The position numbers were made by a program, and so were the translations under genes. Positions 8,546-14,040 of a stretch of 17,579 nt of DNA are shown here, one piece after another. Source of the DNA: RGIG1995 sp045658315 (lineage in GTDB: Bacteria > Bacillota > Clostridia > Oscillospirales > CAG-272); assembly GCA_045658315.1 (NCBI GenBank), contig JAZOUV010000048.1:1-17579 (forward strand), read 5' to 3'. Under the pieces are notes generated by a model that saw only the letters and a program-made list of their open reading frames with translations, ran no database searches and was not told where the DNA came from. Every line of letters starts with the position of its first letter. Positions within the stretch are counted from its first letter, which is position 1.

Positions 8546-9139
8546 TTATTTCTTTGCTTTAAAAAGTCTTTGGTTGTTAAACCCTCTGTAGTATCCTATG
8601 GACGTTACCAAAACAGCGGGAAGAACGATTAATAAGAACAGATAAGGAGGAGTCTCTTTTACTGTCGGAGAGATATAAAGGATAAGTCCCGAATACATTC
8701 CTTGTATAATTCTTGCGATGCTGTTAGCAGAGCCGTAGATCTGATAGGTTAATAGAGTCGGGCTACCGTTGAAATCAAAAAAATAATAAGTACAACACAT
8801 GACTAATCCGAGAATAATGTTTAAAGAATTTGCGACAAGCGAGAGATATAACCCCTTTAAAACCTGTTTTTTCATTCTTCCGCCGTCAACCTTGATCCTG
8901 TCTTTTGCTCCTTTATCCCATATATGTGTGTATAGAATGAATAGGTAAAGTAATATTGCTACCACACTTACCCCCAAAAACAAAGTATTGAATCCTGTTA
9001 TCTTTCCGTCAACTCTTTTTACAGAGCCGGGAACTGCATACGCAGAGAATACAAGCATTGTACCGAACATTGTCATTCCGAGCTGTGTTACCAATAATTT
9101 TGTGATTGTATCAAATCCGTCTCTGAAAAAAATCTTCAT
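8546..9139 (-). CDS. Uncharacterised membrane protein, five hydrophobic segments
   Basis: A 197-residue protein of unknown function. Hydrophobic segments lie at about 15-36, 50-72, 95-120, 140-157 and 165-183. A basic loop at 76-95 (KGAKDRIKVDGGRMKKQ) and a basic C-terminal tail (RLFKAKK) suggest these parts face the cytoplasm. The segment LPAVLVTSIGYYRGFNNQ near the end looks like a conserved signature, but I cannot name the family. An AAAGGATGG site precedes the ATG. It is the first leftward gene after the divergent intergenic region shared with the recombinase gene and lies 79 bases upstream of the amidase. No terminator is visible between them, so a common transcript is possible. Confidence 0.75.
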   Translation of the reverse strand: MKIFFRDGFDTITKLLVTQLGMTMFGTMLVFSAYAVPGSVKRVDGKITGFNTLFLGVSVVAILLYLFILYTHIWDKGAKDRIKVDGGRMKKQVLKGLYLSLVANSLNIILGLVMCCTYYFFDFNGSPTLLTYQIYGSANSIARIIQGMYSGLILYISPTVKETPPYLFLLIVLPAVLVTSIGYYRGFNNQRLFKAKK

Positions 9140-9169
9140 AATCTATCCATCCTTTTGTTATTTAACACT

Positions 9170-9198
9170 ATTTTATACTAACTTGCATGATTTTACAA
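9170..9198 (-). promoter_or_regulatory. Possible promoter of the 197-residue membrane protein gene
   Basis: Minus-strand TTGTAA (9193-9198) is followed after 17 bases by TAAAAT (9170-9175), or after 15 bases by TATAAA (9172-9177). Both are imperfect, but the position about 30 bases before the ATG is right. Confidence 0.4.
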
Positions 9199-9233
9199 GT
9201 ACATTTAAAAAAATCGTAAAAAATGACTATATA

Positions 9234-9262
9234 TTGAAAAAATGAAACTAATATGTTATAAT
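9234..9262 (+). promoter_or_regulatory. Sigma-A promoter of the recombinase gene
   Basis: TTGAAA (9234-9239), 17-base spacer, TATAAT (9257-9262), with TG at 9254-9255 giving an extended -10. It fires rightwards about 30 bases upstream of the recombinase start. Close to consensus. Confidence 0.85.
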
Positions 9263-9292
9263 AAACTATAAGTTGCTCGAAAGAGGTATTGA

Positions 9293-10288
9293 ATGATGAG
9301 AGAAATCCCCGAAATTTTAAAAGGGTTTAAATCTTATAAGCTTACTATACAGAACAGGTCACTAAAAACTGTTGATGAATATTTGCTTGATATAGACCTT
9401 TTTTTTAGATATCTTATTGCATCGAGGCACACCTTGCCGCTTGAAGGCGAGGCGTTTGATAACATTTCTGCCGAAAATGTGGATCTTGATTTTATAAAAA
9501 CAATTACTACAGATGAAATATACGAATTTTTTAATTATACAGTTGAGTATAGACACAATAAAGCTAAATCCCGTGCAAGAAAACTTTCTGCAATAAAGTC
9601 TTTTTTTAAATACCTTTCAAACAGAAAATATATCTCGGAAAACCCGGCTATTAATATCGAATCCCCATCAATCGGAAATAAAACTCTTCCTAAATATTTG
9701 ACCATAGACGAAAGCATAAGCTTACTTGAAGCTATCAGCAATGATTCGGAATCTAAAACAAAGGCAAGAGACTACGCTATTGTAACATTGTTCTTGAATT
9801 GCGGAATGCGTTTATCTGAGTTGGTGGGCATATCCTTGAATGATATTGACAGAGACCTTCGTTCATTGCGTGTAATCGGCAAGGGAAGCAAAGAACGGGT
9901 AGTCTATCTTAATGATGCATGTAAAGAGGCTCTTGTTGCTTATTTAAAGGTGCGTGCAACAGATAACCAAATACAAATCAAAGATAAAAATGCATTGTTT
10001 CTGAGTTCCAGACACCAAAGGATAAGCAATAAAACAGTTCAGCACATTGTATATAAGTACCTAAGACTTGCAGGGCTTGAATACAAACACTTTTCTACTC
10101 ACAAATTACGTCATACGGCTGCTACCTTGATGTATCAAACGGGGAAGGTAGATGTTAGAGTATTAAAAGATATTCTTGGGCATGAGCAGCTTAACACTAC
10201 TCAAATCTATACTCATGTAAGTGATGAAAGTATGGAAAAAGCAATGAGCAACAATCCTCTGAATACAGCTAAAATAAAAAAAGATTAA
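9293..10288 (+). CDS. XerC/XerD-type tyrosine recombinase
   Basis: Site-specific recombinase of the phage-integrase family. All six catalytic positions are readable: R173 (CGMRLSEL), K197 (IGKGSKER), H270 and R273 (THKLRHTAA), H297 (LGHEQL) and nucleophile Y306 (TTQIYTH). An N-terminal SAM-like DNA-binding domain covers about 1-115. At 331 residues it is about 30 longer than typical XerC or XerD, with extra sequence around 45-70 of the N-terminal domain. No phage or transposon genes adjoin it, which favours a chromosomal Xer role in resolving replicon dimers over a mobile-element integrase. ATG at 9293 with GAGG 6 bases upstream; the next codon is also ATG and could be used. It has its own promoter and terminator and is the only long plus-strand gene here. 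Confidence 0.92.
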   Translation: MMREIPEILKGFKSYKLTIQNRSLKTVDEYLLDIDLFFRYLIASRHTLPLEGEAFDNISAENVDLDFIKTITTDEIYEFFNYTVEYRHNKAKSRARKLSAIKSFFKYLSNRKYISENPAINIESPSIGNKTLPKYLTIDESISLLEAISNDSESKTKARDYAIVTLFLNCGMRLSELVGISLNDIDRDLRSLRVIGKGSKERVVYLNDACKEALVAYLKVRATDNQIQIKDKNALFLSSRHQRISNKTVQHIVYKYLRLAGLEYKHFSTHKLRHTAATLMYQTGKVDVRVLKDILGHEQLNTTQIYTHVSDESMEKAMSNNPLNTAKIKKD

Positions 10289-10301
10289 AAATAAGCCCCC
10301 C

Positions 10302-10352
10302 AAAAAAAGAAAGACTATGAAAACTCAAAAAGAGAGGTCATAGTCTTTTTTT
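10302..10352 (+). terminator. Bidirectional terminator between recombinase and CofE-like genes
   Basis: An 11-bp perfect stem, AAAGACTATGA (10310-10320) with TCATAGTCTTT (10338-10348), has seven T on the right (10346-10352) and a run of seven A on the left (10302-10308). It can stop transcription from both sides and lies between two convergent genes. Confidence 0.88.
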
Positions 10353-10396
10353 GTAAACCTCGGTTTTTTACACTGTTCTTTACAGTACCCTTGTTG

Positions 10397-11599
10397 TCAG
10401 TTAGTATAGTTGTCAAAATATCCCTGAACAAGAACGACAGGTGTACCTTTATCACCCGATCCGCTTGTTAGGTCACAAAGGGAACCTATAAGGTCTGTAA
10501 GTTGGCGAGGGGTTGTACCTTGTGATGCCATGCTTCCGACAAGGTTTGACTGCTTGCTTTTTATGCTGTCGGAAATAGCTTTTCTCAGCTCGTCGCCCGA
10601 CAAATCTTTAAAATCGTTATCGGCAAGATATTTAAGTTTAAGTTCATTGGGGGTTCCGATAAGTCCGTCAGTAAATGCCGGGGAAACAACCGGATCTGCA
10701 AGTTCCCATATCTTACCTTGAGGATCTTTAAATGCACCGTCGCCGTAAACCATTACTTCAACGTGCTTTCCCGTTTTTTCAAGAATACGTTTTTGGATAT
10801 CAATAACAAGCTCCTTGCATTCGCGAGGGAAGAGCTTGATCTTATCTTCTGTTGCTTTGTTAGAACCGAGAAGACCGTATTTTTCGTTGCACCCGCTTCC
10901 GTTTACTGATGTGTTCATGATATCGTCAAGGCTGAGAACAATCCTTGCACCCGCTTCTTTTAAAATCCTCTTGGTGCGTTTGCGTGTGTGAATGTCACAG
11001 TTGATTACGCAGTCTGTGTAATTCAATATTGCTTTTGCCTGGTTTGCAAAAACGATTTCAACGTCAGTACCGCATGATCTAACAAGATTTCCGTAATACT
11101 CAACATAATCTACGCCGGTGAACTCGTGTTTGTTTTCTCCGAAAAGTTCGCGGTAATTTTCGAGGGCGAGTACATCGGAATAGGGGTTAACGCCTGCCGC
11201 ATCTATTTTGTCGAGGCTCACGAGCTCGTTTCCAACCTCATCAGAAGGATAGCTTAACATAAGAACGATTTTTTTAACACCCATTGCAATTCCACGGAGA
11301 CAAATAGCAAATCTGTTTCTTGAAAGAATAGGGAATATTACCCCCACCGTGTCTGCACCGTTAAGTTTTGCTTTTACATCATCTGCTATGTTTTGTACAG
11401 ATGCGTAGTTACCCTGTGCACGTGCAACGATAGATTCAGTCATAGATATAACGTCGCGGTCGTGAAGAGAGAAGCCTTCAATCTCAGCCGCTTCAAGTAC
11501 GCTATTTGTAACGATTGATGCCAAATCGTCTCCTTCTCTTATGATAGGGCAGCGAATACCTCTTGATACTGTGCCAACTCTGCGTTCTTTCTGTTCCAT
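10397..11599 (-). CDS. Coenzyme F420-0:L-glutamate ligase (CofE/FbiB)-like protein
   Basis: A 400-residue protein whose N-terminal half has the layout of the F420_ligase domain. RGIRCPIIREGDDL is followed by a long helix and DRDVISMTESIVARAQGNY at 47-65, the position of the GDVvvvTskivSkaEG signature of CofE. VMVYGDGAFKDPQGK at 282-296 also looks conserved. CofE enzymes add gamma-linked glutamates to F420, but no other F420 gene is in view and most Clostridia are not known to make F420. The true substrate is therefore unknown. A longer ORF adds 17 residues; the ATG at 11599 is chosen because AAAGGA lies about 9 bases upstream. It has its own promoter at 11696-11724 and ends at the shared hairpin at 10302-10352. 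Confidence 0.75.
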   Translation of the reverse strand: MEQKERRVGTVSRGIRCPIIREGDDLASIVTNSVLEAAEIEGFSLHDRDVISMTESIVARAQGNYASVQNIADDVKAKLNGADTVGVIFPILSRNRFAICLRGIAMGVKKIVLMLSYPSDEVGNELVSLDKIDAAGVNPYSDVLALENYRELFGENKHEFTGVDYVEYYGNLVRSCGTDVEIVFANQAKAILNYTDCVINCDIHTRKRTKRILKEAGARIVLSLDDIMNTSVNGSGCNEKYGLLGSNKATEDKIKLFPRECKELVIDIQKRILEKTGKHVEVMVYGDGAFKDPQGKIWELADPVVSPAFTDGLIGTPNELKLKYLADNDFKDLSGDELRKAISDSIKSKQSNLVGSMASQGTTPRQLTDLIGSLCDLTSGSGDKGTPVVLVQGYFDNYTN

Positions 11600-11695
11600 A
11601 CTGATTTTCCTTTCTTGGATAAGATTATACGTATATAAGTTGTAAATCAATTGTTTTATATACAGAAAAAATAGCCTTTTAAAAAACCACCCAAT

Positions 11696-11724
11696 ATTAT
11701 ATAACTATTTTCAAAAAATTTCAA
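11696..11724 (-). promoter_or_regulatory. Sigma-A promoter of the CofE-like gene
   Basis: Minus-strand TTGAAA (11719-11724), 17-base spacer, TATAAT (11696-11701). It would give a leader of about 90 bases. A second candidate nearer the gene, TTGATT then TATAAT at about 15 bases, has worse spacing. Confidence 0.75.
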
Positions 11725-11757
11725 GTACTTTTTTAAATCTTTTGTGTAGTTTATGTC

Positions 11758-11773
11758 GTTTTCTTAAGAAAAC
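11758..11773. repeat. 16-bp perfect palindrome upstream of the CofE-like promoter
   Basis: GTTTTCTTAAGAAAAC is identical to its reverse complement. It lies 33 bases upstream of the -35 box of the CofE-like gene and just past the terminator of the SDR gene. It could be a regulator binding site, but AT-rich DNA can produce such sequences by chance. Confidence 0.4.
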
Positions 11774-11784
11774 AATAAAATATC

Positions 11785-11814
11785 AAAAAATAACCGACGG
11801 TTTACCGTCGGTTA
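11785..11814 (-). terminator. Rho-independent terminator of the SDR gene
   Basis: Stem TAACCGACGGT (11791-11801) with ACCGTCGGTTA (11804-11814) and a tiny loop. On the minus strand it is followed by six T (11785-11790). It lies 16 bases past the SDR stop codon. Confidence 0.93.
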
Positions 11815-11829
11815 CAAATAAAATTGCAT

Positions 11830-12630
11830 TTAAGGTCTGAGTCCCATACCGCCTTCAAGTGTAATTGTTTCGCCATTCATATACTTGAAGTCGGGGTTTG
11901 CTATCTGAACACAAACTCTGCCGATCTCAAGCTCTGAGTCGCCGAAATGACCTGCAGGTGGGGTATGTACGTTTTTTTCAAAAGCATCGGGATAAGCATT
12001 TTTGAACTGTTCAAGCTGTGCTGTCCAAGCGAGAGGGCAAATTACATTTACATTAATGCCGTCTCTTGCCCATTCTGTAGCGGCAACTCTGCTGAGTCCT
12101 CTGATACCTTCTTTAGCAGCAGCGTATGAGCATTGGCCGAAGTTGCCAAACAAACCTGCACCGGAGGCAAAGTTAATTACAGAACCCTGTGTCTCCTTGA
12201 GGTAAGGATAGCAAGCTTTCATATAGTAGAATGTAGCGTAAAGGCCTGAGAACATTGCAAGGTTGAATTGCTCGGTCGTGTGCTGTGCTATCGGTACACC
12301 GGATGCAGATGCCTGAGCGTTATTTATAAGTACATCGATTCTGCCAAATGTATCAATCGCTTTTTTAATTACATCATTTACGACAGCTTCATTATCAGCA
12401 CCGTCATTAACGTCAGCTGCTACGGTAAGCACTTTTATACCGTAAAGTTTTTCGAGCTCTTCTTTAGCATCCTCGAGTTTCTTTACGTTTCTTCCTGTGA
12501 TAACAAGGTTTGCACCCTCTTTTGCGTACGCAGTTGCTATACCGTAACCAATAGAGCCGCAACGTCCGTCGCTCAGAACTGCACGTCCTGCACCTGTAAT
12601 TATAGCTGTTTTACCTGTTAAAAATCCCAT
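11830..12630 (-). CDS. SDR-family NAD(P)-dependent oxidoreductase
   Basis: A 266-residue short-chain dehydrogenase/reductase, a soluble Rossmann-fold enzyme that moves hydride between NAD(P)H and a carbonyl or alcohol. The catalytic S156 (FASGAG), Y169 and K173 (YAAAK) and the NNAQ motif at 103-106 are present. The nucleotide-binding loop is unusual: TGAGR at 12-16 is separated from GSIGYGIA at 25-32 by an eight-residue insert, recalling the SIAYGIA loop of enoyl-ACP reductases, while the active site is the classical YxxxK type. The C-terminal GETITLEGGMGLRP is typical. Substrate cannot be assigned; 3-oxoacyl, sugar or steroid reductases are all possible. GGAGG lies 7 bases before the ATG. 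Monocistronic, with its own promoter and terminator. Confidence 0.92.
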   Translation of the reverse strand: MGFLTGKTAIITGAGRAVLSDGRCGSIGYGIATAYAKEGANLVITGRNVKKLEDAKEELEKLYGIKVLTVAADVNDGADNEAVVNDVIKKAIDTFGRIDVLINNAQASASGVPIAQHTTEQFNLAMFSGLYATFYYMKACYPYLKETQGSVINFASGAGLFGNFGQCSYAAAKEGIRGLSRVAATEWARDGINVNVICPLAWTAQLEQFKNAYPDAFEKNVHTPPAGHFGDSELEIGRVCVQIANPDFKYMNGETITLEGGMGLRP

Positions 12631-12672
12631 TGTTATTCCTCCAAAAATGAGTAGTATTATATGTGGTCATAT

Positions 12673-12700
12673 TTTATAATATTTCTTTCGTGTTTGTCAA
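12673..12700 (-). promoter_or_regulatory. Sigma-A promoter of the SDR gene
   Basis: Minus-strand consensus TTGACA (12695-12700), 16-base spacer, TATAAA (12673-12678). It is placed about 40 bases before the ATG, in the gap after thrH. Confidence 0.8.
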
Positions 12701-12738
12701 TAAGTGTTTAATGCTAATACATGCATTTATTTTTTTGA

Positions 12739-13341
12739 TTAAAGCACCTTTTTTATTGCTTCAAGCAGTTCACCGTATTCTTCAAATGCCTCAAGGTCGG
12801 GGTTGTCTGCCTTGATCTTGTCTGTGCTCTTAAACAAAAAACCGGCTTTGCTTGCCCGAATCATTCCGAGGTCATTGTGGCTATCACCTGCCGCAATAGT
12901 TTCAAAACCTACAGACTGAAGAGCTTTAACTGTTGAATACTTTGATTTATCAACTCTCATTTTGTAGTCTGTTATTTCGCCGTTAGGAGCAACTATAAGC
13001 TCGTTACAGAACAGGGTAGGGTAGCCTAACTTTGCCATAAGAGGCATACCGAACTGCAAAAAAGTATCACTCAAAACGATGACCTGTGTCATAGTGCGTA
13101 ATTCATCAAGAAACTCCTTTGCTCCGGGCATGGGATCGATCTTTGCAATTGTATTCTGAATTTCTTTGAGACCGAGTCCGTGTTTCTTAAGAATTTCCAA
13201 TCTGTATTTCATAAGTTTGTCGTAGTCAGGCTCATCTCTCGTGGTCTTTTTTAATTCGGGAATTCCGGTAGCCTCCGCAAACGCAATCCATATTTCAGGA
13301 ACGAGAACACCTTCCATATCCAAACAAACGATATTATTCAT
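12739..13341 (-). CDS. thrH: ThrH, phosphoserine phosphatase/homoserine phosphotransferase
   Basis: A 200-residue HAD-superfamily enzyme. The opening CLDMEGVLVPEIWIAFAE closely matches Pseudomonas ThrH, which dephosphorylates phosphoserine and can transfer the phosphate to homoserine, linking serine and threonine synthesis. The HAD motifs are readable: nucleophile D8 with E10 in place of the usual second Asp (DxEGVL, a ThrH hallmark), S91 in VLSDT (motif II), K132 or K134 (motif III) and GDSHND at 152-157 (motif IV). Length is normal. GGAGG lies 7 bases before the ATG and its own promoter is at 13372-13400. No other serine or threonine genes adjoin it, so its physiological direction is inferred from the family. 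No clear terminator separates it from the SDR gene. Confidence 0.93.
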   Translation of the reverse strand: MNNIVCLDMEGVLVPEIWIAFAEATGIPELKKTTRDEPDYDKLMKYRLEILKKHGLGLKEIQNTIAKIDPMPGAKEFLDELRTMTQVIVLSDTFLQFGMPLMAKLGYPTLFCNELIVAPNGEITDYKMRVDKSKYSTVKALQSVGFETIAAGDSHNDLGMIRASKAGFLFKSTDKIKADNPDLEAFEEYGELLEAIKKVL

Positions 13342-13371
13342 ATATATTCCTCCAATTGATTAATTTTAATC

Positions 13372-13400
13372 ATAATAACCTATAACAAGAAAAAAATCAA
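13372..13400 (-). promoter_or_regulatory. Sigma-A promoter of thrH
   Basis: Minus-strand TTGATT (13395-13400), 17-base spacer, TATTAT (13372-13377), about 30 bases before the thrH ATG. Confidence 0.65.
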
Positions 13401-13446
13401 TAGTTTAAAGTGCAAAAAATGACAAAAACATTAATATTTTAAAATC

Positions 13447-13707
13447 TTAATCTTTATTTTGTAAATCGTAAGCCGTTCTTACGGCAATTGCAAGTTGATC
13501 GGCACAAGATGTGGGGCGAAATCCACAGGTGTTACCTTTGAGTTTTTCTTCTATACTTTCTACAGTCATACCGTCTATAAGCTTTGAAATTGCCTTCAAG
13601 TTCCCATTGCAGCCTCCCAAGAAAGAGACGTTGGTAATTACATTACCCTCAATGTTGAATTTGATTTGCTGTGAGCATACATTATTCGTTTTGTATGTAA
13701 ATTCCAT
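13447..13707 (-). CDS. TSCPD domain-containing protein (TIGR03905 type)
   Basis: An 86-residue protein made of a single TSCPD domain. The family is named after a Thr-Ser-Cys-Pro-Asp motif and is also found at the C-terminus of B12-dependent ribonucleotide reductases. Here the motif reads TSCADQLA at 66-73, with a Cys-Gly pair at 61-62. Four cysteines (C11, C33, C61, C68) at conserved-looking places, including GGCNGN at 31-36, could bind a metal; that is inference. No reductase gene is nearby, so this is the stand-alone version of unknown function. An AGGGTGA ribosome site precedes the ATG and it has its own promoter. It is divergent from the 50-residue protein gene. Confidence 0.88.
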   Translation of the reverse strand: MEFTYKTNNVCSQQIKFNIEGNVITNVSFLGGCNGNLKAISKLIDGMTVESIEEKLKGNTCGFRPTSCADQLAIAVRTAYDLQNKD

Positions 13708-13736
13708 ATTTTTTCACCCTTTACATCTTTTTTAAT

Positions 13737-13764
13737 ATTATATCATTTTTAAAAGAAAAATCAA
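13737..13764 (-). promoter_or_regulatory. Sigma-A promoter of the TSCPD gene
   Basis: Minus-strand TTGATT (13759-13764), 16-base spacer, TATAAT (13737-13742), with TGA directly before it giving an extended -10. Confidence 0.78.
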
Positions 13765-13831
13765 GTAGCGACACTTTTTTGAGGAATAATAATTTTGTTA
13801 ATTGAAATACTGTTTATGGGAGGGAAGACTG

Positions 13832-13984
13832 ATGGAAAAGAAAACTAAAAAGAAAAAATTATCTGATGAAGTAGTTATGGGCTATAACGACGCTGAAAGT
13901 TTTAAGTTTGACCCAAATGGAAGTTGGACAGGTATAGCAAGTGACAAATATGAACAGCCTATACAAGATGCTGATGATTTATAA
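13832..13984 (+). CDS. Small conserved-looking protein, 50 residues, ends in QDADDL
   Basis: A 50-residue soluble protein. The first ten residues are mostly Lys (MEKKTKKKKL); the rest is acidic and contains FKFDPNGSWTGIASD at 24-38 and the C-terminal PIQDADDL. From memory, short proteins with a DPNGS(Y/W)TG core and a PVQDADDL-like end are scattered through Clostridia as unnamed hypotheticals; I cannot confirm this here. A GGAGG site lies 8 bases before the ATG, supporting this start over a TTG 30 bases upstream. A strong terminator follows directly after the stop. No good promoter is visible in the short upstream gap. No membrane helix, signal peptide or cysteines. Function unknown. Confidence 0.75.
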   Translation: MEKKTKKKKLSDEVVMGYNDAESFKFDPNGSWTGIASDKYEQPIQDADDL

Positions 13985-13990
13985 CTAAAC

Positions 13991-14040
13991 AAAAAGAACT
14001 AAATGTCAAAAGATGGTTGACCTTTAGTTCTTTTATTTTT
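13991..14040 (+). terminator. Bidirectional terminator shared by convergent genes
   Basis: A 12-bp stem, AAAAGAACTAAA (13992-14003) with TTTAGTTCTTTT (14023-14034), is extended by GTCA (14005-14008) and TGAC (14018-14021) across one mismatch, with a 9-base loop. T-rich sequence follows on the plus strand and TTCTTTTTG on the minus strand. Its right end overlaps the stop codon of the DUF4097 gene. Confidence 0.93.

Noticed and set aside
9181..9200. Inverted repeat ACTTG...CAAGT in the divergent region before the recombinase gene
   Set aside because: Only 5 bp per arm, in AT-rich DNA. Too weak to call an operator or a dif-like site.
9140..9292. Possible dif recombination site next to the Xer gene
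   Set aside because: I found no 28-bp element with two 11-bp half sites around a 6-bp centre; dif is normally near the replication terminus, not beside the xer gene.
12268..12621. Plus-strand 117-codon frame rich in Cys and Ser
   Set aside because: It is antisense to the SDR gene, whose motifs are complete. Cys/Ser-rich composition is an artefact of the opposite strand.
12700..12740. Possible terminator after thrH
   Set aside because: Only a 5-bp AATGC/GCATT stem with no T run; read-through into the SDR gene cannot be excluded.
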